Shown here in pieces: positions 1 to 8,431 of a stretch of DNA of 64,000 bases. Location of the stretch: NCBI RefSeq assembly GCF_039872745.1, contig NZ_JBDPZD010000002.1, positions 558,001 to 622,000 of the forward strand, read 5' to 3'. Within the stretch, counting starts at the first letter, position 1. Each line of letters opens with the position of its first letter. The position numbers and the translations under genes were made by a program. This DNA is from Pelomonas paludis. GTDB taxonomy: Bacteria > Pseudomonadota > Gammaproteobacteria > Burkholderiales > Burkholderiaceae_C. Below the pieces are notes generated by a model, which worked only from the letters and a program-made list of their open reading frames with translations, made no database searches and had not been told where the DNA came from.

Positions 1-1
1 C

Positions 2-568
2 TTCAAGCTCATCCTCGTGGACCTGGAACTGCCCGACGGCAATGGCATGGAGTTCCTGACCGAACTCAATGGCTCGCCCTCGATCAAGATCGTCACCACG
101 CTCTATTCGGACGACGACCACCTCTTCCCCGCGCTGCAATGCGGCGCTGACGGCTACCTGCTGAAGGAAGACCGCTTCGAAGTGCTGGTCGAGGAGTTGC
201 AACGCATCGTGCGCGGCCAGCCGCCGCTGTCGCCCGCCATCGCACGGCGGCTGCTCAGCCACTTCCGGCCAGCCGACAGCAGCCACGCGCCGCTCAACTC
301 TGGCTTTGGCACCCTGTCCTCACATGCGCCCTTCGCGCCGAGCCGCAACGTCGCGCTGGACCCAGCCCCCGAGTGGGAGCGCCTGACGCCGCGTGAAAGC
401 GAAGTGCTGACCTACCTGAGCAAGGGCTTCACGATCAAGGAGATCGCGAACCTGATGGGCATCAAGTGGTTCACCGTCAACGACCACATCAAGTCGATCT
501 ACAAGAAGCTCAACGTGTCGAGCCGCGCGGAAGCCGCCGTGCTGGCGTCCAAGCAAGGACTGGTCTGA
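2..568 (+). CDS. LuxR/NarL-family response regulator, 5' end outside window
   Basis: This is the C-terminal part of a two-component response regulator. The reading frame is open from the window edge and begins within the receiver domain, at the strand carrying the phospho-acceptor aspartate (LVDLELPDGNG). The rest of the receiver follows to about codon 65, then a linker rich in Ser and Pro, then a LuxR-type helix-turn-helix (LTPRESEVLTYLSKG ... VNDHIKSIYKKLNVSSR) near the C-terminus. The family binds DNA as a phosphorylation-driven dimer. The partner kinase should lie to the left, outside the window. The GTG at 17 is only an internal valine, not the start. The gene converges with the sugar kinase, leaving 7 bases between stop codons. 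Confidence 0.9.
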   Translation, partial: FKLILVDLELPDGNGMEFLTELNGSPSIKIVTTLYSDDDHLFPALQCGADGYLLKEDRFEVLVEELQRIVRGQPPLSPAIARRLLSHFRPADSSHAPLNSGFGTLSSHAPFAPSRNVALDPAPEWERLTPRESEVLTYLSKGFTIKEIANLMGIKWFTVNDHIKSIYKKLNVSSRAEAAVLASKQGLV

Positions 569-575
569 CAAAGAC

Positions 576-1538
576 TCAAGCGCTGCGCAGGGCGACCTGT
601 GCTTCCAACTCGTTCACCCGGTAAGGTGCCGGCGGAACAAAACCCGACTTCTCGCATGCAGCCGCGCCAGCGGCCATCGCGCGGCGCAGGTGCGGCTCCA
701 GTCCCGCGTCGGGACGCGACATCAGGCTGTCCAGCAGGCCGGCCAGCGAACAGTCGCCCGCCCCCACCGTGTCGGCTACCTTGATCTTGGGCGGCAAAGC
801 CGACAGCTCCTGCGTGCCCCGGAACAGCGTGGCGCCCTGGCTGCCGCGCGTCAGCATCAGCCAGCACTCGGGGTTCCAGTCGGCAATCTGCGCCAGCCCA
901 ACGTGGTAGCGCTTGGCACGGAAGAGCCCGCACAAGTCCTCGTCCGACACCTTCACCAAGCTGGCCAGCTTGCACATGCGCTCCAGGGTCTCGTCGTAGT
1001 TCGAGTCCATGGGCGGCGCGCGGAAGTTGGGGTCGTAGCTGATGCGCACGCCCTCGCTCGCCAGCTGCTCGGCCAATGCGACCAGCCGCGCCGCCAGCGG
1101 CTGGCGCACCAGCGACAGACTGCCAAAGTGCGCCCAGCGCACCGCCTTGTTCCAGCCCGCCGGCAGCCCCTCGGCGCGGAAGTGCAGGTCGGCGCTGTCG
1201 GTGCCGATGAAAAAGTACTTGGGCGGATTGAGCTCATGCACCATCGCCAGCAACGGCGGCTTGGGCAATTGCTGGATGAAGCGCAGATCCAGGCCCGCAT
1301 CTGCGCTGGCCTGCCACAGCGCCTGGCCAAACAGATCCTGACTGATGGCACCGCCAAACGCGCTGAGCTGCCCCATGCGCGCCATCGCGCAGGCCACGTT
1401 CCAGGGACCGCCGCCGCACACGCTGCGCCACTGCTGCTCACCCTCGCGGATGAAGTCGGTCAAGGCCTCACCAAAGGAGATGAAGCGAGGCAGGTCAGCG
1501 TGCAGCAGGGAGGCAGCCATGGAAACCGGTTGCGACAA
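576..1538 (-). CDS. PfkB-family carbohydrate kinase (fructokinase-like)
   Basis: The 320-residue protein has the ribokinase/PfkB fold, which phosphorylates a sugar or related alcohol with ATP in the cytoplasm. Visible signatures are the N-terminal substrate region with GGGPWNVACAMARMG (about residues 41-55) and the C-terminal DTVGAGDCSLAGLL motif, whose aspartate is the catalytic base. The overall length fits fructokinases. The substrate cannot be fixed from sequence; fructose is the commonest for this subgroup. ATG at 1538 is used, with another in-frame ATG six codons later. It is divergent from moaA across 76 bases. Confidence 0.85.
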   Translation of the reverse strand: MSQPVSMAASLLHADLPRFISFGEALTDFIREGEQQWRSVCGGGPWNVACAMARMGQLSAFGGAISQDLFGQALWQASADAGLDLRFIQQLPKPPLLAMVHELNPPKYFFIGTDSADLHFRAEGLPAGWNKAVRWAHFGSLSLVRQPLAARLVALAEQLASEGVRISYDPNFRAPPMDSNYDETLERMCKLASLVKVSDEDLCGLFRAKRYHVGLAQIADWNPECWLMLTRGSQGATLFRGTQELSALPPKIKVADTVGAGDCSLAGLLDSLMSRPDAGLEPHLRRAMAAGAAACEKSGFVPPAPYRVNELEAQVALRSA

Positions 1539-1614
1539 AGTAAAGGCCCTGGAGCGTACCTGCTAGGCGGCCCGAGGGCGAGGCACGGCGGCCTCGCGCT
1601 GAGACAATGTAGGC

Positions 1615-2730
1615 ATGACGCCAGCGCGTGTGATCCCCCTCCTCGATGCCCGCTCCCGGCCGCTCCCGGCCTCCGGGCGGCAGGTACCGCACGCCGACGG
1701 TTCGCTGGCCGACACCCTTGGCCGCCCCCTGCGCGATCTGCGCATCTCGGTGACCGACCGCTGCAACTTCCGCTGCAGCTACTGCATGCCCAAGCAGGTT
1801 TTCGACAAGCACTATGAATTCCTGCCCCACGCCGACCTGCTCAGCTTTGAGGAGATCACCCGCGTGGCGCGCGCCTTCGTGGCCCAGGGGGTCGAGAAGA
1901 TCCGCATCACCGGGGGCGAGCCCCTGCTGCGCCGTCACCTGGAGCGGCTGATCGCCCAGCTCGCCGAGTTGCGCACGCCGGATGGCCGGCTGCTCGACCT
2001 CACGCTCACCACCAATGGCTCGCTGTTGGCGCGCAAGGCACAGGCCCTCAAGGACGCCGGCCTGCAGCGCATCACCGTCAGCCTCGACGGGCTGGACGAT
2101 GCCATCTTCCAGCGCATGAACGACGTCGGCTTCCCGGTGGCCGACGTGCTTGCCGGCATCGAGGCCGCACGGGCCGTGGGCCTGGGGCCGATCAAGGTCA
2201 ATATGGTGGTCAAGCGGGGCACGAACGACCACGAAGTGCTGCCCATGGCGCGGCACTTCAAGGGCACGGGTGTGACCCTGCGTTTCATCGAGTTCATGGA
2301 CGTTGGCGAGACCAATGACTGGCGCATGGACGAGGTGCTGCCCTCGCGCGAGCTGCTGCAGCGCCTGCAGGCGGAGTTCGACCTGCAGCCGCTGTCGGCC
2401 TCGGCCCCGGGCGAGACCGCCGAGCGCTGGGGCCATGCCGATGGCAGCGGCGAAATCGGCCTGATCTCCAGTGTGACCCAGGCCTTTTGCGGCGACTGCA
2501 ACCGCGCCCGGCTCTCGACCGAAGGCCGCCTCTACACCTGTCTGTTTGCCACTCAAGGCTGGGACCTGCGCCATTTGTTGCGCGGCAGCGCGGTTAGCGA
2601 CGCGGCCCTGCAGGACGCCATCGCCGCAGTCTGGAGCCAGCGGGGCGACCGCTACTCGCAGCTGCGTGCCAGTGGCCAGGCGCTGCCGCAGGGCGAGCGG
2701 CGGGTCGAGATGCACTACATCGGAGGCTGA
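1615..2730 (+). CDS. moaA: GTP 3',8-cyclase MoaA
   Basis: MoaA is the radical-SAM enzyme that opens molybdenum cofactor synthesis by converting GTP to 3',8-cyclo-GTP. The 371-residue protein shows the N-terminal radical-SAM cluster CxxxCxxC (C50, C54, C57 in TDRCNFRCSYC). It also has a C-terminal cluster (C292, C295, C309 in FCGDCNRARLSTEG ... YTC) that binds GTP, and the conserved terminal Gly-Gly (MHYIGG). The first 30 residues are a longer N-terminal tail than in E. coli. mobA follows after 4 bases, so the two are likely cotranscribed. Other cofactor genes (moaE, moaD, moeA) lie far away in this window. Confidence 0.97.
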   Translation: MTPARVIPLLDARSRPLPASGRQVPHADGSLADTLGRPLRDLRISVTDRCNFRCSYCMPKQVFDKHYEFLPHADLLSFEEITRVARAFVAQGVEKIRITGGEPLLRRHLERLIAQLAELRTPDGRLLDLTLTTNGSLLARKAQALKDAGLQRITVSLDGLDDAIFQRMNDVGFPVADVLAGIEAARAVGLGPIKVNMVVKRGTNDHEVLPMARHFKGTGVTLRFIEFMDVGETNDWRMDEVLPSRELLQRLQAEFDLQPLSASAPGETAERWGHADGSGEIGLISSVTQAFCGDCNRARLSTEGRLYTCLFATQGWDLRHLLRGSAVSDAALQDAIAAVWSQRGDRYSQLRASGQALPQGERRVEMHYIGG

Positions 2731-2734
2731 GCGC

Positions 2735-3307
2735 TTGAGGCCCCGCCCCACCGGATTGCTGCTGGCGGGTGGCCGTGGACAGCGCATGGGGGGCGTCGAC
2801 AAGGGCTTGCAGCATTACCAGGGCCAGCCGCTGGCACTGCAGGTGCTGGCCCGGCTGCGGCCGCAGGTGGACCGGGTCCTGGTCAGCGCCAACCGCCATC
2901 AGGACGTCTATGCCGAGTGGTGCGATACCGTGCTGGCCGACCGGCTGGCCGACTATCCCGGACCCTTGGCTGGCATCGACGCGGCCCTTTGCGGGCTTGG
3001 CGCCGACGAGTGGCTGCTCACCGCAGCCTGTGACCTGCCCGAACTGCCGCTCGACCTCGGCGATCGCCTGGCCGCTGGGCTGGCGGGCCGCCCAGCGGCC
3101 ATCGCGCGCTCGGGTGGGCGCCTGCACCCCACCTGCGCGCTCTTGCACGCCTCGCTGGGCCCCGGGCTTGCCGCCTACCTGGCCGATGGCGGCCGGCGCG
3201 TGCAAGCCTGGCTGCTGGAGCAGTGCCACGCCGCCGTCGTGGACTTTGACGACGCGGCGGCGTTTCGCAACGTCAACACCCTGGAGGACCTGAATGGCCC
3301 TGCCTGA
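2735..3307 (+). CDS. mobA: Molybdenum cofactor guanylyltransferase MobA
   Basis: MobA joins GMP to molybdopterin to form the guanine dinucleotide cofactor. The 190-residue reading shows the nucleotidyltransferase signature LLLAGGRGQRMGGVDKG near the N-terminus, including the lysine that contacts GTP. A TTG start at 2735 is chosen. It sits 8 bases after GGAGG (2722-2726, inside the moaA tail) and puts the LAGG motif at the usual distance from the start; the frame is open further upstream but inside moaA. The last 14 bases overlap the following GNAT gene, so moaA-mobA-GNAT appears to be one operon. Confidence 0.93.
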   Translation: MRPRPTGLLLAGGRGQRMGGVDKGLQHYQGQPLALQVLARLRPQVDRVLVSANRHQDVYAEWCDTVLADRLADYPGPLAGIDAALCGLGADEWLLTAACDLPELPLDLGDRLAAGLAGRPAAIARSGGRLHPTCALLHASLGPGLAAYLADGGRRVQAWLLEQCHAAVVDFDDAAAFRNVNTLEDLNGPA

Positions 3308-3833
3308 CCTGCAGTTGCGCAGCCTGGTCGAGACCGATCTGCTGGCCTACAAGGCCCTGCGCGACCGGATGCTGGCCGACTTCCCGGAGTCCTTCACGTC
3401 CGACGCCGAGACCGAGCGCAACCGGGACCTGGCCAGCTACCGCAGCCGCCTGAGTGGCGGCGCTGCGGGCGGCACGCTGTTCACCGTCGTGGCCCTGGAC
3501 CGGCGTGCCGGCGGCCGCCTGGTGGGGGCGCTCACGGCCGAGCGTGAGGCCCGGCAGAAGGTGCACCACACCGCCCACCTCGTGGGCATGATGGTGGCGC
3601 CGGACTGCCAGGGGCGGGGCATCGGCCGCGCCCTGTTGTCCGAGACCGTGGCCCGCCTGCGCACCGAGCCCGGCATCAGCCTCGTGACCCTGAGCGTCAC
3701 CGCCGACAACCTGCCGGCCGTGCGCGTCTACGAGCGCTGCGGCTTTGAGCGCTACGGCTGCCTGCGCGGCGCCATCCGACTGCCCGATGGGCGCGAGCTG
3801 GACAAAGCGCTCATGAGCCTGCGGTTCGCCTGA
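3294..3833 (+). CDS. GNAT-family N-acetyltransferase
   Basis: A 179-residue acyl-CoA-dependent acetyltransferase of the GNAT fold. The acetyl-CoA pyrophosphate loop is visible (DCQGRGIGRALL, about residues 102-113), preceded by the central strand (HLVGMMVAP). It is followed by the classical VTADNLPAVRVYERCGFERYG stretch. The substrate is unknown. The ATG overlaps the mobA end by 14 bases, indicating translational coupling, though GNAT genes are often passengers in operons and no cofactor role is implied. Its last 23 bases overlap the convergent YceI-like gene. Confidence 0.88.
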   Translation: MALPDLQLRSLVETDLLAYKALRDRMLADFPESFTSDAETERNRDLASYRSRLSGGAAGGTLFTVVALDRRAGGRLVGALTAEREARQKVHHTAHLVGMMVAPDCQGRGIGRALLSETVARLRTEPGISLVTLSVTADNLPAVRVYERCGFERYGCLRGAIRLPDGRELDKALMSLRFA

Positions 3834-4530
3834 CCAGCTCAAACTCCACGACCACCTCGTCCCGCACGGCCAACAGCCCGCCAAGCACCGAGAAGGGCTG
3901 GATGCCGAAGTCACTCTGGCGCAGCACCGCACGGCCCTGGGCGCGCGGCCCGTCCAGGCTGACGGTCAAAGGCAGAGCGCGCACCTGCCCATGCCAGGCC
4001 ACGGCGGCCTCAACCGCCAACGATGGCCCCTCGCCCACGATGCGTGTGGTCTGCACGCGGACCTGCGCAAAGCGCTCCGCCGACAGCGCGCGGCGCAGAT
4101 TGGCCAGGGTGCCCGCACGGTCCTCGTCGCTCAGGGTCGAAGCAAAGTCCGGCCCCAGCCGCGCGCGCCGCGCTGGCGGGTCGATTACCAGCGCATCCAG
4201 ACTGAAGCCAAGCACCAGGGTCGCCTTGGACCACGCGTTGGCGCGCGCGGCCCCGGCGTCGGGCCAGATCAGTTCAGCCCACAGGTCACCGGCTTCAATC
4301 ACATGGTTGTGCCCCAGGTGCGCAGCCGCCCCGGCGCGGAACACCTGAACCCGCAGCCCGCTGCCCGGCCCGTCAAGCCGCTCGCGCCAGCCCGGCGGCG
4401 GCGGGGGCAGCTCGCCGGCCGGCGCGGGCCCCACGGGCCCCGCAGGCGGTGCAACGCAGCCCGACAGCTGCAAGCCCAGGCCCGCACCCACAGCCAGGCA
4501 AGAACGGCGTGACAGCTGTGTCTTACGCAT
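3811..4530 (-). CDS. YceI-like lipoprotein
   Basis: The 239-residue product starts with a basic n-region (MRKTQLSRRSCL) and a hydrophobic stretch ending in LQLSGC, a lipobox-like site; the two arginines also resemble a Tat signal. A proline-rich linker follows, then a YceI-like lipocalin-type beta-barrel domain (RAGAAAHLGHNHVI ... ending VVVEFELV). YceI proteins bind isoprenoid or fatty lipids in the periplasm; the ligand here is unknown. ATG 4530 is chosen because it starts directly at the signal peptide, although the frame stays open upstream. The gene is divergent from the Mpo1-like gene. Confidence 0.75.
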   Translation of the reverse strand: MRKTQLSRRSCLAVGAGLGLQLSGCVAPPAGPVGPAPAGELPPPPPGWRERLDGPGSGLRVQVFRAGAAAHLGHNHVIEAGDLWAELIWPDAGAARANAWSKATLVLGFSLDALVIDPPARRARLGPDFASTLSDEDRAGTLANLRRALSAERFAQVRVQTTRIVGEGPSLAVEAAVAWHGQVRALPLTVSLDGPRAQGRAVLRQSDFGIQPFSVLGGLLAVRDEVVVEFELVRRTAGS

Positions 4531-4628
4531 CAATCGTGGGCACCGCAGGGGGCGCATCAAGCAAGGTGAGTGAACTAGCATATGCCCCACCCGCGCCCCA
4601 CCCGCACCACCTCGCCCCGGAGCACCCA

Positions 4629-5168
4629 ATGAGCAGCCTGTTCCGCCCCGCCACCGACTTGATGGCGCAATACGCCGCCTACCACCGCGACCGCCGCAAC
4701 ATCGCCACGCACTTCGTCGGCATCCCGCTGATCGTGTTCGCGGTCGTCACGCTGCTGGCACGCGCCGGCTTCTCGCTGGCCAGCATCGAGCTCAACGCCG
4801 CCATCGTCGTCTGGGGCCTGTCGGCCCTGTGGTACCTGACGCGCGGCAACCTCGTGCTCGGCGCCACCACGGCCATCATGAATGGGGTGCTGACGGCCTT
4901 CGGCATGCTGGCCGCCATCGGCCCCTGGTCCACCTGGCTGGCCATCGGCATCGGCAGCTTCGTGGTGGGCTGGGTGATCCAGTTCATCGGCCACTACTAC
5001 GAGGGCCGCAAGCCGGCCTTCGTGGACGACCTGGTGGGCCTGCTGGTCGGGCCCATGTTCGTGGCCGGCGAGGTGCTGTTCTCGATCGGCTGGGGCCGCC
5101 AGTTGCTCGCCGAGATCGAACAGCGCGTCGGCCCCACGCACATCCGCGACCTGGCCCAACCGGTTTAA
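4629..5168 (+). CDS. Mpo1-like (DUF962) membrane protein
   Basis: A 179-residue integral membrane protein of the DUF962/Mpo1 family. The family hallmark is near the start (AQYAAYHRDRRNIATHFVGIP), where conserved histidines are thought to coordinate iron, and a second histidine patch occurs at FIGHYYEGRKPAF. Four hydrophobic helices lie between and after these. The yeast relative Mpo1 is a dioxygenase of 2-hydroxy fatty acids; bacterial members are mostly uncharacterised, so a lipid-oxidation role is inference. ATG 4629 gives the typical family start. Confidence 0.85.
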   Translation: MSSLFRPATDLMAQYAAYHRDRRNIATHFVGIPLIVFAVVTLLARAGFSLASIELNAAIVVWGLSALWYLTRGNLVLGATTAIMNGVLTAFGMLAAIGPWSTWLAIGIGSFVVGWVIQFIGHYYEGRKPAFVDDLVGLLVGPMFVAGEVLFSIGWGRQLLAEIEQRVGPTHIRDLAQPV

Positions 5169-5238
5169 GAGGGTGAGAGGAAGTCCAACGTGCCCGCTTT
5201 GACTCCCCAAACCACCCCGCTCGTCGTTGCAAATGCGC

Positions 5239-5258
5239 GCCGTAGCCCAAGCTACGGC
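5239..5258. repeat. Perfect 8-bp inverted repeat between two + strand genes
   Basis: The sequence reads GCCGTAGC-CCAA-GCTACGGC, a perfect 8-base stem with a 4-base loop. It lies in the 171-base gap between the Mpo1-like gene and panE. It has no U-rich tail, so a terminator is possible but not proved. It could equally be a dispersed extragenic palindrome, but no second copy was noticed in this window. Confidence 0.5.
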
Positions 5259-5339
5259 TGTGCTTTGCGCCTAGGTCGGGGCGCTTTGGGAAGTCCTCTC
5301 GGGCGCGCCGGACTCCCCCTCACCCTCTGAGCCTTCCCC

Positions 5340-6353
5340 ATGGCCGGCGTGCTCGTGATGGGGGCCGGCTCGGTCGGGGCCTACCTGGGGGGCTTGCTGG
5401 CCCTGGCGGGCGTGCCGGTGCACTTCGTGGGACGAGGTGCACGCCTGGCTGGCCTGCGCGAGCATGGCCTGCGTCTCACCGACATCGATGGCCTCGACAA
5501 GCACCTGCCCGCCGCACGCCTTGCGCTGCACGAGGCAATACCGCCCGGCCTGCACCCCGACCTCTGCCTGCTGTGCGTGAAGAGCGGCGCCACGGCCGAG
5601 GCCGCTGCCCTGCTGGGCCGTGCGCTGCCAGCCGGCACCCTCGTCGTCAGCCTGCAGAACGGCCTGGGCAATGCGCAGCTTGCGCGCGAGCAGGCGCCGC
5701 AGCTCGACTGGCGGCCCGGCATGGTGCCTTTCAACATCACCGAGCTGGGGCCCGGCCACCTGCACCGCGGCAGCGCCGGGCATCTGGCCGTCGAGGGCTG
5801 GCCCACCGACGTGGCGCTGGCCGCCTTGCAAACGGCCTGGCAGCGCGTGGGCATGCAGCTTGAGCTGCACGGCGACCTGCGCCCCGCCCAATGGGCCAAG
5901 CTGCTGCTCAACCTCAACAACCCGATCAACGCCCTCTCGGGCCTGCCGCTGCGCGAGCAACTGCTGGACCCCGGCTACCGGCGCTGCCTGGCCGCGCTGC
6001 AAGAAGAAGCCCTGGACCTGCTGAATGCCGCCCACCTGCCGGTGGCACGGCTCACGCCACTTTCGCCCCGGGGCTTGCTGCGGGTGCTGCGCCTGCCAAC
6101 GCCGGTGTTCAAACGCGTCGCCGCGCGCATGCTGCGCATCGATGCGCAGGCGCGTTCCAGCATGGCCGACGACCTGCTGCGCGGCCAGCCCACCGAGATC
6201 GACATGCTCTGCGGCGAGGTCGTGCGCCTCGCCACCCGCCTCGGGCGCCAGGCGCCGCGCAACGCCCGCATGCAGGCCCTGGTGCAGGGCGTGGCCGCCC
6301 GGCCGCGCCACTTCAGCCCCGTGGACCTGTGCCGCGCGCTCGGGGTTCGCTAG
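5340..6353 (+). CDS. panE: 2-dehydropantoate 2-reductase (ketopantoate reductase)
   Basis: The 337-residue protein belongs to the ApbA/PanE family, which reduces ketopantoate to pantoate with NADPH in coenzyme A synthesis. The N-terminal Rossmann motif is clear (VLVMGAGSVGAYLGGLLA). The family motif with the catalytic lysine region is present (QWAKLLLNLNNPINALSG), and a helical C-terminal domain follows. Several paralogues of this family with other 2-keto-acid substrates exist in Burkholderiales, so panE is the likeliest but not the only identity. It is separated by 64 bases from the terC-like gene. Confidence 0.85.
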   Translation: MAGVLVMGAGSVGAYLGGLLALAGVPVHFVGRGARLAGLREHGLRLTDIDGLDKHLPAARLALHEAIPPGLHPDLCLLCVKSGATAEAAALLGRALPAGTLVVSLQNGLGNAQLAREQAPQLDWRPGMVPFNITELGPGHLHRGSAGHLAVEGWPTDVALAALQTAWQRVGMQLELHGDLRPAQWAKLLLNLNNPINALSGLPLREQLLDPGYRRCLAALQEEALDLLNAAHLPVARLTPLSPRGLLRVLRLPTPVFKRVAARMLRIDAQARSSMADDLLRGQPTEIDMLCGEVVRLATRLGRQAPRNARMQALVQGVAARPRHFSPVDLCRALGVR

Positions 6354-6417
6354 ATCGAACGCAGTCTTGCAGAAAGCTGTCTGAGAGAATCGCAACCCCT
6401 TCTTGACCGAGACCCTG

Positions 6418-7176
6418 ATGGACCTGCTGTTCGACCCGCAAGCCTGGATCGCCCTGGCCACCCTCACCGCGCTGGAGCTGGTGCTGGGCATCGACAACAT
6501 CATCTTCATCAGCATCCTGGTGGACAAGCTGCCCAAGCACCAGCAGGAGAAGGCCCGGCGCCTGGGTCTCTTCATGGCGATGTTCATGCGCATCGGCCTC
6601 TTGCTGATGCTGTCCTGGATCGTCGGCATGGTGGAGCCACTGTTCACCCTGCCCGTCTTCAACCAACCGATCTCGGGCCGCGACATCATCCTGCTCAGCG
6701 GGGGCCTGTTCCTGATCTGGAAGAGCACCGGCGAGATCCATGGCTCGCTGGAAGGTGAGGACGAGTCCCATGGTGCCGGCCCGGCGAAGGCGGCTTTTGG
6801 CGCCGCCATCCTGCAAATCATGGTGATCGATCTGGTCTTCTCGCTCGACTCCATCATCACGGCCGTGGGCATGGTGGACGACGTGCGCGTGATGATCGCG
6901 GCGGTGGTCTGCTCAGTGGGCCTGATGATGCTGTTTGCCAGCCCCATCGGCCGTTTCGTGTCGGACCACCCGACCATCAAGATGCTGGCCCTGTCCTTCC
7001 TCGTCGTGGTGGGCGTGGTGCTGGTGGCCGAGGGCTTTGGCCACCATGTGCCCAAGGGCTATATCTATTTCGCCATGGGTTTCTCGCTGGCGGTGGAGAT
7101 GATGAACATCAACATGCGCAAGCGGGCTGCAAACAAAGTGAAGTTGCGCCAACAGATACCCGGTGGGCCGGACTGA
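6418..7176 (+). CDS. TerC-family integral membrane protein
   Basis: A 252-residue membrane protein of the TerC family (YgdQ/YoaE/Alx relatives). These are implicated in metal (manganese, calcium) export and metallation of secreted proteins. The signature ELVLGIDNIIFISILVDKLP is in the first helix; its acidic residue pair lies within the membrane. A second copy of this pattern occurs at DLVFSLDSIITAVGM. Seven or so hydrophobic helices are visible. The ATG at 6418 matches usual family starts; an in-frame TTG five codons upstream is an alternative. Confidence 0.88.
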   Translation: MDLLFDPQAWIALATLTALELVLGIDNIIFISILVDKLPKHQQEKARRLGLFMAMFMRIGLLLMLSWIVGMVEPLFTLPVFNQPISGRDIILLSGGLFLIWKSTGEIHGSLEGEDESHGAGPAKAAFGAAILQIMVIDLVFSLDSIITAVGMVDDVRVMIAAVVCSVGLMMLFASPIGRFVSDHPTIKMLALSFLVVVGVVLVAEGFGHHVPKGYIYFAMGFSLAVEMMNINMRKRAANKVKLRQQIPGGPD

Positions 7177-7251
7177 GCGAAACGTTCGGACATGCTGCGC
7201 GGCGGGCGCTGGGGCAGACTCGCCCTCTGTGCTGACCTGACCCCCACGCTC

Positions 7252-8409
7252 ATGCCCCAGCCTTCCGCATCCCGTTTCGCATCCCGTTTTGCGCCCCTCG
7301 CCACCCTGCTGCTGGCCGGCGGCCTGTGCGCCCTCACCGCTGCACCTGCAATGGCCCAACCTGCGCCTGCCGCCTCATCCCCAGCCGCCCCAGCTGCCAC
7401 CGGCCCGCTGCGCGAGCGGCTGAAGGAGCGGCTGGAGCAACGCCGCGCCGAGCGCAACGCCCCCGAGGGCGACGACGAGGGCCCCGACGAGCTGAGCGAC
7501 CTCGGCGGCCGCTCCGGCGGCGCTGCCCTCAGCTGCGCCGACTGGAGCAAACGCATGGAGCGGATCTCCAGGCTGCCGCGCTACCGCGCGCCGGCGGGGC
7601 TCAAGCCTGATCTGGCCGATGTGCCCTATGGCCCGCTGGAGCGCGAGCGGCTCGATGTCTTCCGCGCCAAGGGCCCGGCTGGCAGCCCGCCGGCGCCGGT
7701 GATCGTGATGGTCCACGGTGGCGGCTGGTGCGTGGGCGACAAGGCCATGGCCGGCGTCACCGCCAACAAGGTCGCCCGCTGGACGCCCAAGGGCTTGATG
7801 CTGGTGTCCGTCAACTACCCGATGGTGGGCGATGGCTACGGCGCCGTCGGCCAGGCGCAGGCCATCGCGCAGGCCCTGGCCTTTGTGCAGAAGCAGGCGG
7901 CGGCCTGGGGCGGCGACCCCAGCCGCGTGATCCTGATGGGCCACTCGGCCGGTGCGCACCTGGTCTCGCTCGTCAATGCCGACCCTGACCTGCGCGTCGC
8001 CGCAGGAGCCCAGATGCCGCTGGCCACCGTGTCCATCGACGCCGGGGCCATCGACGTCGTCAAGCAGATGCCCCAGGTCTACCCCTTCCTGAAGCTGCGC
8101 TACGAGGAAGCCTTCGGCACGCTGGAGCCGCAGTGGATGGGCGCCTCGCCCTGGCACCGCCTGGTCAAGGGCGCATCGCCGTGGCTGGGCATCTGCTCCA
8201 CCACCCGCAAGGACGACCCCTGCGGCCAGGCCCGCGCCTATGTCGAGAAGAGCCAGGGCCTGGGCATCAATGCCCGCGCTCTGCCCCAGGCCAAGAGCCA
8301 TGCCGCGCTGAACAACGAACTTGGGCAGCCCGGCGCGTACACCGACTCGGTCGAACGCTTCCTGGCCGGCACCGACCACGTGGTGGCGCGCCTGCTGGGC
8401 GCCCCCTGA
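7252..8409 (+). CDS. Secreted alpha/beta-hydrolase (esterase/lipase-like)
   Basis: The 385-residue protein begins with a long signal peptide (hydrophobic core LATLLLAGGLCALTA, probable cleavage after PAMA). An Ala/Pro-rich, then charged, linker follows. The hydrolase domain starts near residue 110: the oxyanion motif HGGG occurs in VMVHGGGWCVG, the nucleophile elbow in LMGHSAGAHL, and a C-terminal His in AKSHAALN. This resembles the esterase branch that includes kynurenine formamidases and hormone-sensitive lipases. The exact substrate is unknown. ATG 7252 is chosen over the upstream ATG at 7192 because it begins exactly at the signal peptide. Confidence 0.83.
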   Translation: MPQPSASRFASRFAPLATLLLAGGLCALTAAPAMAQPAPAASSPAAPAATGPLRERLKERLEQRRAERNAPEGDDEGPDELSDLGGRSGGAALSCADWSKRMERISRLPRYRAPAGLKPDLADVPYGPLERERLDVFRAKGPAGSPPAPVIVMVHGGGWCVGDKAMAGVTANKVARWTPKGLMLVSVNYPMVGDGYGAVGQAQAIAQALAFVQKQAAAWGGDPSRVILMGHSAGAHLVSLVNADPDLRVAAGAQMPLATVSIDAGAIDVVKQMPQVYPFLKLRYEEAFGTLEPQWMGASPWHRLVKGASPWLGICSTTRKDDPCGQARAYVEKSQGLGINARALPQAKSHAALNNELGQPGAYTDSVERFLAGTDHVVARLLGAP

Positions 8410-8431
8410 GATCGGCCTGCGCGCTGGCCGC

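Noticed and set aside
1539..1614. Molybdenum cofactor riboswitch before moaA
   Set aside because: Only 76 bases lie between the divergent genes, too short for the known Moco RNA motif, and no conserved stems were seen.
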